From contig CM034411.1 in the NCBI GenBank assembly GCA_019925095.2, positions 7,524,001 to 7,588,000 of the forward strand: a stretch of DNA of 64,000 nucleotides, read 5' to 3'. The translations under genes were made by a program, and so were the position numbers. A model generated the notes under the pieces. That model was not told where the DNA came from. It did no database searches and was given only the letters and a program-made list of their open reading frames with translations. This document shows, piece after piece, positions 21,245-33,431 of the stretch (its first letter is position 1; each line of letters starts with the position of its first letter). Source of the stretch: Dendrolimus kikuchii. Taxonomy: Eukaryota > Arthropoda > Insecta > Lepidoptera > Lasiocampidae.

Positions 21245-21700
21245 GTTGTTTATGAAGACTGAAAATTTCGAGCAGTGCGCCCGCCCCATCCTGTACCTAC
21301 GGAGCCAAGACGTGGACACTGACGGTAGGACTGGTCCACAAATTTCAAGTCGCTCAACGGGATATGGAACGAGCTATGTTGAGTGTTTCTTTTATGGATA
21401 GATTTAGAAATGTGGATATCCGTAAGAGAACCAAGGTAACCGACATAGCTGGCAAAATTAACAAGTTGCAATGGAAGTGGGCCGGTCACATCTGTCGTAG
21501 GACCGATGGCCGATGGAGCAGACGAGTCATGGAGTGGAGACCGCGTCTCGGTTAACGTAGTGTCGGACGTCCTTCAGCCCGATGGACTGACGACCTGCGC
21601 AAGGTTGCCGGTAGGCGCTGGATGAGGAAAGTGGAGGACCGCTATGAGTGGCGCCAACTTGGGGAAGCCTGCGTCCAGTGAACTGTAATTGGCTGACAAC
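21245..21700 (+). pseudogene. RTE-like LINE reverse-transcriptase C-terminus (LINE-S), truncated
   Basis: A plus-strand frame carries TYGAKTWTLT, MERAMLSVSFMDR, RTKVTDIAGKINKLQWKWAGH and DGRWSRRVMEWRPR. A stop follows, then SVGRPSARWTDDL. This is the conserved tail of a LINE reverse transcriptase common in insects. The 5' end is lost, a frame change lies near 21290, and a stop (21553-21555) replaces part of the PR-x-G junction. Non-functional. Confidence 0.8.
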
Positions 21701-21705
21701 GAGAC

Positions 21706-21841
21706 GGCCGATGTCTATATCTTACAGACCGTATATTTGCCTTACTGTCGGTTAAAATTTGACATTAGCTCCATACAAGTAATGTCAAAATTCAACCGAT
21801 GATAGACCAAGGTAATGAATAGTAAGATATAGGAACTGGCC
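21706..21841. mobile_element. Small hairpin MITE (family R), copy 2
   Basis: Ends GGCCGATGTCTATATCTTAC and GTAAGATATAGGAACTGGCC. The central arms 'tgacattagc' and 'gtaatgtca' form a hairpin around 'tccatacaa'. It sits directly downstream of the LINE-S stop region. Confidence 0.65.
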
Positions 21842-22440
21842 ATTATAATAAACATGCTGATTTAGTAGTCAGCCAAGAAAGTGTCAATGTTAGCAATAAT
21901 CTATAGTTATGGCGAAAATAGGATGCTTCATGTCTGTCTTTAAATTCTGATAAAAATGAAGCACTGTCAACTTTAAAAAATAAACGAACTTAGTTGTTAT
22001 ATGTGACTTTTTAACTGCTTATTCAATATTTAATGGTGTTTCTTAGATTATAGACTATTTTCAAGGACAAATTCGTGTTTAAAGTATAAAACATTGTTGT
22101 GTATAAGAAATAATAGAATAATAGAAATATAAATAAAAAAATAGAATTTTTTAGAACAAAAAAAGAATTAAAAATAACGGAAACGAAAAAGCAGTTAAAA
22201 AGTCACTATGTAACCTTTTGTAAAAAAATAACATAGTTTTATTTTTTAGTTTTTATGTCTCATTTCTAAATAAATTGAAAGACAGAAATGAACACGTCTA
22301 ATCTCGGCTTTAACGACCTCACTAAGACCGAGATTTGAATTTGCAATAAAAAATACCCTAAAAATGTAAAGAATACCCTGCGATACGTGTGCGTCAGGAT
22401 AGGAACAAAATTAAAGAAAAACCTATGAGAGATCAATAAT
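21842..22440. other. Unassigned AT-rich DNA
   Basis: No gene or repeat recognised. Confidence 0.5.
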
Positions 22441-22867
22441 CTCTCTCTCTCTCTTTTCTTTTACCATATCCCAATTAATTGGGGTCGGGACAATGTGTCA
22501 TTTCCTACCACACTCGTCTATTTTGACATACATCTTCTGTCACACCACAAATCAACACATCATCCTTCACACAATCCATCCATTTTTTTTGGTCTACCTT
22601 TACATCTGTACCCATCCATCTTGTAGTTTAACGTTCTTTTTGTCACGGGACTTTCATCCCTTCTCATTATATGCCCATACCAACTTAGTCTTCTTCCTTT
22701 TCAGTCACGGGTGCAACTTTCAAAGATCCCCATAATGTACTCATTTCTCACCTTATCCATACTTGTAAAACCACAGATCCATCTCAACATTCTCATCTCA
22801 GCTGAGTGGAGATGTTTGTGGTTTATCACTTTAGTGGCCCAACATTCGAAGAGAGAGATGAGACAAC
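22441..22867 (-). mobile_element. LINE-G, 5'-truncated copy, 16-bp TSD
   Basis: The minus strand encodes a decayed reverse-transcriptase C-terminus (RWICGFTSMDKVRNEY, then SWYGHIMRRDESPVTKR, then CKGRPKK). A 3' end that terminates in a GA-dinucleotide run (CT on plus, 22441-22454) follows. Flanks ATGAGAGATCAATAAT (22425-22440) and ATGAGAGATTAATAAT (22868-22883) form a 16-bp TSD with one mismatch. The reading frame is broken. Confidence 0.8.
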
Positions 22868-22883
22868 ATGAGAGATTAATAAT

Positions 22884-23390
22884 ATGTTACTTAATTGCAT
22901 TTCATCAATACAATACAAAAATTACCAATCATAGAAATCGATATCCCAATACATGTGTTTATAATAAATAGAGTTCGTGTACAAATGCCACATCCAATTG
23001 AAAATACAGTAAGCATTAACCTCGCTGCCCATAGGTCGACGATAGAGGAAATTTGCCTCTGATACTCGTAATTGCACCCGCCGGGCATCGAACCGGCTAC
23101 CAATGCAATATAACATTATTAAGCATAATCGCATTATATGCACAGTAGTTACTTATGTAATGTATTATTTCATGATGACGTTTAAGAAAATGCTTCCTGC
23201 CGGTTGGATATAAGCACCAAAAGTATCTTGAAAAATGTATATTAATACATAAATAATAAGATATTTCTGTACTTGTATATTCGTTCATTCCTACTTTGTT
23301 AGGATCTCCTAAACCACGTTTTCCGGTAATAGATAATAAAAATGAAAAAAAAAATGTATTAAAGAAATTTAAGTAGTTTCTTCTTCTTCT
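22884..23390. other. Unassigned
   Basis: No gene recognised. 'gggcatcgaaccggct' near 23085 is a possible minus-strand B-box remnant of a tRNA-type SINE. Confidence 0.35.
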
Positions 23391-23701
23391 TTTTTTTATT
23401 GCAGGAGATCAGCAGACAGGCAGACGGCCCACTTGAAGGAAAACGGTTACCATCGCCTATGGACATTTGCAACACCAAAGGTGCTACAAATGCGCTGCTG
23501 CTCTCTTAAGGGAGACTGGAACCTGGTCACTAATGCCGGAACACAAGTCAAGGTTGTTATGGCGACATACTTTAGACCAGGGGTGGTAGCCATCCAGTCG
23601 GGCAAATGCCCTACCACCTGGCTGTGGGTTGTTAAGTCGCCTCTTACGACAGGCCGCCCGGCCGCAGGAAATTGTATTCTTTCTCCGTTCCTACACGGAT
23701 A
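23391..23701 (-). repeat. SINE-A, full-length copy close to consensus
   Basis: Tail at left (poly-T, ATTGCAGGAGATCAGCAG), head at right (CCGTTCCTACACGGAT). The best-preserved copy along with 2470-2782. The 89-codon open frame across it is a by-product of the SINE, not a gene. Confidence 0.8.
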
Positions 23702-23921
23702 GTTTTATTAGGTAGGTAAATGTTTTATAATTATACTATGTGTAATTTGAATACATTATTGATACTATACACATCACCAGGTAAAAAGCACCGTGTATGT
23801 ATGAAGAGATTTGTGAAAACAGATGGAGAAAAAGATGTAGCAAGAGAAAATCCATCATCTCTGCCTGCCCTTATGGGGAAAAAGTCGTGATAATAATATC
23901 ATAATACTATAAACACAATTT

Positions 23922-24128
23922 CACACACCTTCCATGATCAAATTGATCGTGTACTAGCAGAAGGTGATGTCAGGAGCCTTAAGAACAGACGAGCTTGCAT
24001 GACAAGAGTTATGAATGTCAAAGAGGCAAGTGAGGTGTGTAAGAATAAGCCTAAATGGCACTCCGTTGTTCGTGCCTACCCCGCAAGGGAACTGGCGTGA
24101 AGTTATGTATGTATGTATGTATGTATGT
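23922..24128 (+). mobile_element. LINE-D, 5'-truncated copy, 13-bp TSD
   Basis: Plus-sense end of LINE-D (VLAEGDVRSLKNRRACMTRV onward to the ARELA stop) with an ATGT tail at 24107-24128. Perfect TSD ATAAACACAATTT at 23909-23921 and 24129-24141. Confidence 0.9.
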
Positions 24129-24141
24129 ATAAACACAATTT

Positions 24142-26510
24142 ATGATATTTACTCTAATTCAATTTTGCAGACTTTCAATACATTTATTTAAAAAAAAACA
24201 CGCATTTAAAGATGTACAACCTAAGGTGAGGAAGAGAAATTATTCCACAACCAAATATTATACATACATAATAATATATAGTATTTAAATCTAATATTCC
24301 TAAAACTTACATATTGTATAATACATAAGCATACATAGCTAAGCATAGGTAAAATATGAACATTTCGGAACCGATGCAACACACGCAGACCAGTAAATAA
24401 GGGAATGATTATTTATGAATGGAACCTCGAACCTTGAACTTCGGACTCTTCCATTAGGCTATAGAGGTTGTCGAAATGTTAATTGAAGTAGATGTTAATC
24501 GGTTACTCTTAAAGAAAAGTCATATTATACGAATTTCTTTAGAAATTTCAATTTGAATAGAATTTGAAAAATTTAATGACACGTGTAAAAATGTCAATAC
24601 ATTTTTACATTCAAATTTTTAGATACGATAGAAATATGTTATAGGACTATTTTCCACACAGTTTGTTTTATATACGTAAACCAATAGCGCGGCAACCCTA
24701 TCGGCGGCGACAGGGCCCTTTGATGTTTCGAACGGAGCATTTAGCGGCAAATCACACGTTAATATAGGGTTGCCACTGCCTTGTTATTTATTCAAATATG
24801 TTTACTTTGCAGTTGATTGGAGGGTGGATCAATCATTTGTAAAATAAAGTTCAAAGTCAGTGTCAGTTTACTGGAAATTTAAATGACTTTTCCGATTTCA
24901 ATCACTATTACGCTTTATAACAAATTACTGATTTATGAAATGTAAATTTTTAAACAAATATATCTCATTCTCGTAGAAAATTATACTAGTGCATTGTCAT
25001 AAAAGTTTCAAATCACGATTCCAAAGACGTTTCACAACAAAAAGAAAACATCACAACAATTCTAATATTATAAACATAAACCAATTAATTAGTTATATTA
25101 AAATACCGAAATAATTCCTGCTAAAACATATCTATAATTAGTTCAAACTCATAATTTTAATAAGTGATTTAAATCCAGTAGCATCAGTCAAAAGCCAAAC
25201 TATTTTTACCATAATTCTAAGATACATCTTTGTCTGTCCTGTTTAAATTGAGCGAGACAGTTTTACGGGCGACAAATTTAAATTTACATTCAAAACCATC
25301 CTAATTCAAAGAAATCACAACCCTAATGTTTTAACAATAAAGATCTTATAAAGTTTTACCACATGACAAATTATGTATAAGATTGTCATTGCTATGGTAC
25401 TCACTGTAATTGCTTCTCGGAATATTAAAATTTACAGGATTAAAAACCTTATTTCTAAAGAAATAAGGATCACCAAATGTTACCAAGTTAAATGAAGTAA
25501 GACTGACATATGGTCATATCTTTTTTTGCAGTCAATCCGCGGCAAAGCATTTATATTTTAAAACGTAATAAGCACAATAGGCTTAAAGACATATTGCTGT
25601 TTGTCTGTCTGCTCGTCTGATTTGATTTTGAATACAATGTGTGGTTATTGTATGTATATTGGTAGCGTGCTGTCTGCATGTTCAAAATACTAAAAATGTT
25701 TTGGTCCTTTTGTTAGGTTACTTAAACTATGTTGTGGAATTTTTATAGTGTACAGTATGATGTCGTGTTGTACTATATACCTACATAGTAATCATATATG
25801 AGAAAGTCAATTTCATTGAATGATTGTTTGTTTCTTCTTTAAGGAAATAAAAAATAGCATCAATTTTTGCAAAGTATGTATATGTATGTATTTTAACCAA
25901 CCTAAATGCAGAATACTTTTTATCCGATAAATGTGGTGATTGCAGCAAGATACGGATTCAAAATTCAGATTCGGATTGCGGACAAGTGACGAAAGGACAA
26001 TTATTTTTAAAGCAATAAAGCAAAAATTTGATAGGGATAAATAAAACAACTTTAAATAAGTTAGTTTTTGTTTTTTCTTCCTAACTTATTATGAACTAAT
26101 TTTCTTGGAATAATTGATTAACTTGCGTATGGATGTACATTACCAGTACTTTTATACGCCACTGCTACAGTAATCTCATAAATAATTGTATTTCAGATAC
26201 TTGATAAACTAAATTTTGGGATATAATTTTTTTGCCTGTCCATCTATTAAAATTATTTGGTAATTCTTTTCAAACACACCACAAATCTTTTTTTCACATT
26301 TTTTAAGATTCTGTTGTGTAAACTATGGATTTTTGACAATGTTTTTTGAAAGTTCGAATTTCCACTTAAGAAACTTTATGACTGACAAAAGATTTTCTAC
26401 ACACATGAAACAGCGGTAATACATATAAGTAAATAAATAAAAATGTTTGCTATTGGAATATCATAAAAAAGGAACATATGGTCCAATTAATAAAAGTGAA
26501 CCGAACATAT
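24142..26510. other. Mostly unassigned AT-rich DNA
   Basis: Apart from a small inverted repeat at 24690-24776 (GGCAACCCTAT / ATAGGGTTGCC, a possible MITE), no feature was recognised in 2.4 kb. The short open frame at 25813-26049 lacks any domain. Confidence 0.45.
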
Positions 26511-27007
26511 TGTTACAACCTAGGCTCCGACAAAGACAAATTCCACGTACAGATCTATAGAAGTACATGTTATTACTTGTCAGCATTTGAACTAATTGTA
26601 ATTCTTTTATGATCGTCTTCTTTTGTTTACTTATTTATTGGCATACGTTTCTAGAGAACAGCCTATTGTTTTACTGTACTCGTTTATGGCCGCTTGCGGC
26701 TGAATCATTAGCCAGGCGTTGCGGATTACGTCGACGGGCACATTTGTATCTGTGAGGTATAAAACGACGGCTTGATGGAGTGAGAGGGCAGTTCAGTGAC
26801 AACTACGATCAAGGCGTGACGTATGTACAATCGAGAATTTAATAATGACGGACTTTGCGCGTTTTATTGAATCACGACCTTCTGCATTACGTTTGGTTGT
26901 TGCATTCGGCTATATTTGTACCTGTGTTATACGTGTTTGTATAGTTCTAATAAACTCTATAATAACTCCAACTGCATTTTAATTCGAGTCCCGCTAAACT
27001 CGTAATA
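26511..27007 (+). mobile_element. Solo LTR, copy 3, with visible core promoter
   Basis: 497 bp from TGTTACAACC to CTCGTAATA (a decayed ACA end), flanked by ATAT on both sides (26507-26510 and 27008-27011). TATAAAA at 26758-26764 and an arthropod initiator-like TTCAGT at 26792 are correctly spaced for a promoter. AATAAA occurs in 'ctaataaactctataa'. Matches the copies at 14686 and 16493. Confidence 0.8.
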
Positions 27008-27011
27008 ATAT

Positions 27012-28484
27012 ACTAATATGAATAAATATGTTTGTAAATTATTACACACACGCACAAACAAATTCCCTAACCTAAATTTTCACTAACTCATACAATTTCG
27101 TACGCAATCAAATGTTAATAAATTAAATAACCCATATTTAATTCGTACATAACCTCACTGTGAAATGTTTCACAAGTATAACTAATTGAACAGACAGAGT
27201 TCAGGAATATAATAATGTAAAAGGAAATGTCAGATGTCTGTCTGACGCAAATCTCGGTGCGATTAATTCGATTCGCAGTATTTACATTATTTATTATAAC
27301 CCTTGCGATTTCTGAAATTATGTCCTCTTAACAGCTTTAAAAGTAATTGCGTGCAGCAAAACGTTGATATAATAATATGAGACGCTGCTTTGTGACATAA
27401 TTATGATATTGATAATCTTAAAGTTTTACAATAAAAAGTAGATATATTATGCAATAAATTAATAGATGTAATGCCGTATATGTAAATTGATTTATTTCTA
27501 AGGAACATTGAGATCTAAGATGGTACAAGTCAATTCCTTTTACGATTTGGATTGCGAAGGGAAATTTTGCAGTTGCGCAGTTAAGTGACTTAGTCTATCT
27601 GTAAATATTGTGAAAATATATTAATCTGATGGGATGATAATATCAAAATACATATTTAATAAAAAAACAAATCCTACACTATATTATCATATAATTATTC
27701 ATATTTGTGTCTCAATTAGTATATAAATTACAAGTAGATACTTACATACAGGTTATTTCTATTCCAAATATTTTGAAATATAGTTTTCTGAGTGGATGTG
27801 TAACGAGTAAGGATTAAATTTAATACAAGCAGGTCATAATGAAGACTCAAAAATATTATACAGAGCATTCAAATACCAGCTACAAAAAGATATATTTCCA
27901 ATGGAAAATATAATTTTAAGCATTCCAAATAGGAACGTCAATTTGGTAGCGTTCGCAAAATATTTTTCGGAAATGGAACGTTGTCAAAGGGCAAGACAGA
28001 GTGACAGGTGCGAAATTAAAGTTTATTATTACATTAATTCAATATAATATATAGGACCGAAGATTGGCACCCCAGCCTTTTGATAGCAGTGGATGGTTGT
28101 TTATTAATTTTTGGTTGAAAGAGCACAAGAACAATGGCTGACATTGGTTGTGAGCCATTCGTTTTTAAATTGGACGATTCTTTATGGCAGCTCCGATTTT
28201 AATTTTAGGTTGCGGCGTATCATAGAAAAATGCTCAGATTATTTTTATGTACTCTAAAAATTTCATGACGCGTTTACTCTTTCCACTTACCTTATTAGAA
28301 TGAATATCAAACATTTATAATATATTACTGTTAAAGTTATAAATACATCGTTAAGGTATTTATCTTGTGTATGTCACATTTAGATATAAATATATTCTTT
28401 CTTTTCGTTATTTCTTTCTTTCTTCTCTAGTAATATGATATGTGGTTTTTTAAAAAGGTGTCATTAAATTCCTTCCAGATCGGA
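27012..28484. other. Unassigned AT-rich DNA
   Basis: No gene or repeat recognised. Confidence 0.5.
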
Positions 28485-28555
28485 AGAACGTTGGTAACAT
28501 ATCGAGTGTATATTGGCGATAGTAACCACTTTCCATCAGTTGATCGTTAAATCTG
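28485..28555 (+). repeat. Decayed SINE-A / LINE-V tail
   Basis: 'ttggcgatagtaaccactttccatcag' matches the shared 3' tail; the rest is lost. Confidence 0.5.
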
Positions 28556-28620
28556 TGAAAGTAATAAATTTCGGCTATGTCATTTGGTCATCAATCCGTT
28601 TCATCACGTCAGATGAGACA

Positions 28621-28913
28621 TTTTTTTCTTGGATGAATTCAGCAGACAGGCAGACGAATCTGATGAACATCGGTTACCATCAGCTATAGACATTTGGAAC
28701 ACCAAAGGTGCTACCGATGTACTGTCGCTCTCTAAAGGCAGACTGGAACCTGGCCACTAATGCCGGATCACAACTCAAGGTTGCGATGGTGGAATACGCT
28801 AGACAGCCATCCAAACGGGCAAATACCCTACCATTTGGCTGTGCTTTATTGCCTCTCAGGAAAGGCCGCCTGGCCGCAGGAAATTTTATTCTTTCTCAGT
28901 TGCTGCACAGATA
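28621..28913 (-). repeat. SINE-A, diverged full-length copy
   Basis: Tail region 'tttttttcttggatgaattcagcagac' at left, head 'ctcagttgctgcacagata' at right. Several short deletions relative to 23391-23701 mark it as older. Confidence 0.7.
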
Positions 28914-30162
28914 ATTTCTCTCGCTTTTTGCAACAAGATGGATAACATTTGGCCACATTCTTCTACAAGTATTGATAATGTAGTTGACTAAATGATAGCT
29001 ACAAGTATGGACACAGCTTTACATGTTTTGAAATAGCACATATTACAACAAATAATATCGACGACGATAGTCGATAAATAAATGAAAGAACTTTCAATAG
29101 GGGTCATGATTAGGAAATATGGGTTTCGCCGAGATCGATGGCTGTAATTGATACAAATGGTCACTCACCATGCTTTTAAGGCGGCCAAGGGTTTCATGTG
29201 ACTTGATTTATCAGTGATTTTTTTGTGGAGGATGTAGCAAGTTCGTTAAGTTACATTAACGTAAACAATCTTTTGCTACACATTTTAGATGGGATATTTC
29301 GAGATTTTAAGACCGTAGAGATTGTGCAAAAACTGTCTATGAATGTGATATATCGAGAATTTTCAGTAAATTTTAACAGGGCATGGCACGCAACTTCAAG
29401 TGCTAAAAACCTATTGTGGAAATAAACGATCTTGTTATATTCATTCCTATATATATGCATTACAGGTAAGGAGGTAAATACACTATACAGGTGAAATTTT
29501 AAGTCTTCAGGGCCAAATCCTAAACTATACGAAATAGTGTAAAATACTCAAAGACGTCTCGGGGCTGATTTTAATCAAAACTAAAGCGGTATCATTAGAT
29601 TTTTGAAAAACCAATTACCGTAGTCGGGAATCGAGTCGGCTGATTTTGGAAAAAAAGGGATATAATGTATAATATGCGTAGCTGTATAATAAGCATATAC
29701 TGTATAATGCGAATTTAATGAAAGTCTATTTTAATAATAATTAGTTTCCCGGTCACAAATATTTCATATTAATGTTCTTTTTTTTAAAATTATTGTATTT
29801 TATACTTTGTTATTTCCTTGTCACCTGTAGAGGTTTAAGAATAGCTGCTCTTTAGCTATTTCTGTAATTTTAGTTTATAAGACTACAGCTGTTAACCCCC
29901 CAAATAAAATAAAATAAAATAATATCATAGTAGCTTGTAGGGAATTTCTGTAAAGCAATGTCAAACGTCAAAGTAAGGGAAAGACTACTGGATCGTTGGG
30001 ACATCTTGAACAAAGATCGTCTTACTCGTACACATTAGAACCACGTTAGTGTATCTGCTCGGTTACAGTTACGGCTTACAGATGAGTATCCGAGTAAAGA
30101 TTCCCGAATAGATAAATGTTATAAATTATACTTTTAATATCGATACACAATATTATCTGTAC
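28914..30162. other. Unassigned AT-rich DNA
   Basis: No gene seen. A short (AAATA)n run lies near 29902-29925. The open frames at 29225-29460 overlap on both strands and lack domains. Confidence 0.45.
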
Positions 30163-30705
30163 ACTAGGATATGCCCGCGGCTCCGTCCACGCTCGACTTG
30201 AAATTTCCGCGAGATTCTTGGGACACAAAGTATCGCAGCATTTAAAAAAGAACGTAAGCTATTGTTTTAGAGGAAACTGTCGGAATAAGCCCATTTTTAT
30301 GCACCCGAACAACTTCAAACCGCTTCCGGGAAAATAACCGCGGGATTCCTTGAATAAAAATATAACACATTTTATAAAACTAAATTTGTTATCGATCCGT
30401 ATTTGTTTTTTAATCTGGCAATTTTAAATAATTCCCAGAAAAAATCTCGTAGGATTCCCAGGATAAAAAGTAGCGCAAAGTTTTATGTCTAAGAATTAGC
30501 TGTCGATCAGCGAAAACCGCATCAAAATTGGCCCAGTAGTTTTTACGTGGATCCCGAACAACAAACAGTCAAGAAATGTTAAAAAAATTGCATAAGAAAA
30601 AAAGTTGCATATTGTTCTCTGTCGCTTATATGGTGTATTCCAGGTGTTTTTTTTTATAGCATCAATGTACAGACACGGCACGTTTAGAATTTTATAATAT
30701 TATAG
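30163..30705 (-). mobile_element. Helitron-like element (family B), full-length
   Basis: The minus-strand end CTAG begins the block ('ctaggatatgcccgcgg'). The far end is 'cgtttagaattttataatattataga', the reverse of the 5' TCTATAATATTATAAAATTC. Diagnostic interior words are 'gtagcgcaaagtttt' and 'gatcagcgaaaaccgcatc'. With 6694-7234, the best complete copy. Confidence 0.7.
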
Positions 30706-31069
30706 ATAAATAAATATATGTTTTGGTGTACAATAAAGTATTTTCTATCCATCTATCTATATTTATAATCTTATTTCTACTTAATGCAGTGAGCAAACTG
30801 CGCGAGCGCAAATGCATTCTAAATCCAAATTACAATGCAATGGCTGCCGCTAGAACGCTGTTGAGAATGTGCAATGTATTATGTTTTAATAGCATAATGG
30901 AGGATATAAATTATGCATTTCATCTTTATTGCTACTTCATTATTAAGTTATATTGGCACAATGAATTATACTTATCGGTGCATTGAAGGTAGTTTAGAAA
31001 ACAAGTGAATAGTACCCGTTATACTCGTACGCTTATGAATTATAATTATAAGGCCGATCGATAGACATG
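30706..31069. other. Unassigned
   Basis: The open frame 30723-30986 has no domain and is not called a gene. Confidence 0.4.
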
Positions 31070-31200
31070 AATGTATATCGAGGTATGGGCATGTTACGAA
31101 AAGGAATGTTAAACGTGATGGGACAAAAAGAATGTTATTCTTGAATATTGACTGGTACAAATATAAAGGTAGAGCAAAACAGGGATTGGATTGTATTTAA
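31070..31200 (+). pseudogene. LINE-G reverse-transcriptase relic
   Basis: A plus-strand frame reads YGHVTKRNVKRDGTKRMLF and then NIDWYKYKGRAK. This aligns with the YGH-MRRDES-VTKR-DGYRCKGRPKK region of LINE-G. Heavily decayed. Confidence 0.6.
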
Positions 31201-31714
31201 ATGAGGTCAAAATTAAAAAAAAATGTGTCGTTCAAACCGGTTGATTAATCTGGATTCAACAAATTCCTATACACTTTCAGTGATTATCTTATGATAATTG
31301 GATCTCATAATCGAGGAGTTGAGGCGTAAACAACGTCAGAAATCTCCATAAGCTAATTTACAAACGTCAAGGTAAAAACACCGATGTCGATACATTACGG
31401 AGAGAGCGGCCAAAGGGTCATATTTTAAACGTTCAAACAAAGCGCCCCCTAGGTGAGTAGGGCTGTCTAATGGTTGATGAAAGACATAATTTAATTACAT
31501 GTAGCAATTCATGTAATATACCCATAGTGATTATTAAAAATATAGTTAAGTGCATGGTAGTTCACGATTTTTTTTCAGACGCTTCATAAAGCCCTGGTAT
31601 ATTCCACTTCAAAAAAGAAAAAGTTCTCAATTTGTCGTATAATTTTTTTAAAAGTATGTTCAGCCACAAGTTTTTATATACGAGTATCGGAGAGCTAGTT
31701 CTCGAAAACAGTCG

Positions 31715-32150
31715 TGCCACGCTCTACTGGGATCGATCAATTGTCACGGACAGGACTACTGTAGCCAATAAGCCTGATATCGTGATAATAGATCGATCTG
31801 CGCGATGAGCAACGCTCGTTGTCATCAGTGTTCCGCATGACGATAACCTCGTGAAGAAAGAAAAAGAAAATCTAAGTAAATACTTAGATCTTGATGACGA
31901 GGTTACCGCTATGTGGCGTATGCAGTCAACGAGCATTGCGCCGATAGAGTTCACTGTCAAAGGTCTTATAGCGAAAAGCCTCGACCGTCACCTAGAGAGG
32001 CTGTCGTTAGGAAGCTGGGTGAAGGGCCACATACAGAAGGCAGCACTCTTAGACACGGCACGAATTGTGAGGAGTTCCTGTCTATGGAGTCCTAACCACT
32101 AGTAGTTTGGACCCCAGGCCCCACTGCCGTCGTAATCAGTTTTTTTACAT
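31715..32150 (+). pseudogene. LINE-P C-terminus with restriction-like endonuclease motif, broken
   Basis: A frame starting WDRSIVTDR continues KPDIVIIDRSAR, then a stop, then VPHDDNLVKKEKENLSKYLDL and SLDRHLERLSLGSWVKGHIQKA. The PD...(D/E)xK-like order suggests the C-terminal endonuclease domain of an R2/R4-type LINE; the clade is inference. An in-frame stop at 31808-31810 kills it. It ends near the motif 'taaccactagtag.ttggacccc.ggcccc', also seen in the copy at 61165-61410. Confidence 0.7.
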
Positions 32151-32224
32151 ATTTTTTTAAATACATGTGTTTTTTATACATCATTTAAATAAAAATTGTA
32201 ACCCCTTGGAATTAAATAAATATG

Positions 32225-32350
32225 TATTATAATGATATGATGATTTGTGGTGTGACAGAAGATGTATATCATAATAGAGGAGTGTGGAAGGAAAATAAAT
32301 ATTATGCCGACCCCAAATAATTGGGATAAGGTGAAAGAAAAGAGATACCA
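32225..32350 (+). repeat. LINE-G 3' end fragment
   Basis: 'tgatgatttgtggtgtgacagaagatgtata' and 'gaccccaaataattgggataagg' mirror the minus-strand LINE-G 3' end at 22460-22560. Confidence 0.6.
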
Positions 32351-32454
32351 TAAGAAGTCACTGAAAAATTAATAAATTAAAAATTCTAGTAAAAAAACCG
32401 ACTTCAAGAGCAAAGTAAAGTATAAATATTTTCTACGACATCTTCAGTCGGAGT

Positions 32455-32568
32455 CATGTACATACATACATACATACATAACTTCACGCCAGTTCCCTTG
32501 CGGGGTAGGTACGAACAACAGAGCGCCATTTAGGCTCATTCTTACACACCTCACTTGCTTCTTTGACA
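32455..32568 (-). mobile_element. LINE-D, short 5'-truncated copy
   Basis: (TACA)n tail, then 'ttcacgccagttcccttgcgggg' and about 60 bp more, truncated at 'ctttgaca'. No clean TSD was found. Confidence 0.75.
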
Positions 32569-33079
32569 AGAACTAACTATATATATATTAATTTTTATGT
32601 TTTACTTCGCACCGACTTCAAGATATTGTCGAAAATAATAATTTCTTGCTTTTAGGTATTCTTGAATTCGGTTTCCTTGTTGATAGAATTTTTTATACTT
32701 TATTCCCTACAACAGTGCACAAATGAGTTGAAATATCGATACCTAATAGAGGTATAATGTCTATACCTCTTTAAACGTATTTTGTAACGTTGGCAACCCT
32801 ATTACTACGGTACAGACAGTAATACGAGAGTAGCGGTGAGTTCCGGCTATCCATCATCCGTACACGGTTCCTGAACGTAATCGCCATCCAGAAGCGTGGG
32901 CTTACCTCCCCACCAAGGGGGCAAAATGGGGGTTCACGTTTGGTTTGGTGCCATTACAATTGTATAGGAGTTATTGATTGAATTTAATAGAAGAGTTTGT
33001 GTAATGTTTTACTGTAGTGAATTGTTGGTAAAAATTGTTAATAACATTTTCTTAAGTTTTAGCGACTAGTATAAAAAAA
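32569..33079. other. Unassigned; GC-richer patch at 32785-32945
   Basis: The patch (with 'ggcaaccctatt' and 'ccccaccaagggggcaaaatggggg') differs in composition from its surroundings and may be an unidentified transposon fragment. Confidence 0.35.
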
Positions 33080-33431
33080 ACTAGTCTAAAACTACGTTTT
33101 AACGGTGTGACGCGGCATTTACTAGATTCTAATTTTTATTCTGACGTTTCAGCCACTTTTCTGAAGCCATGAACACGAAAGACCAAGATGTCAAGTTTCA
33201 ATTAGTAATGTTAAAATGATTGTTTAGCCTACCCCCAACTTGTTCATTGGAATATTTAATTTTAAGAAGATGGGAGTTGGGAGTAGGCTAAACAATAACT
33301 TCAACATTACTCATTGTCACCTGATAGATTTGTCTCCCGTGATCACGGGTACTGAAAAGTGACCGAAACATCGGGATAAAAAAAAACATATAAATGCCGC
33401 GCTTAAACCCGTGAAAAAGTAGTTTTAACTA
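33080..33431. mobile_element. Palindromic MITE (family M), complete
   Basis: Arms 33080-33238 and 33273-33431 are inverted copies. Matched words are 'gcggcattta' / 'taaatgccgc', 'ttctgacgtttcagccac' / 'gtgaccgaaacatcggg', and 'tgtttagcctaccccc' / 'gggagtaggctaaaca'. The loop is about 34 bp. Single arms recur at 19018 and 53915. Confidence 0.75.

Noticed and set aside
22441..22455. CT-rich run as a polypyrimidine splice tract
   Set aside because: It is the antisense of the GA-rich LINE-G tail and lies at the TSD border.
23433..23702. 89-codon open frame as a protein gene
   Set aside because: It lies wholly in SINE-A. The same broken frame recurs in the other copies.
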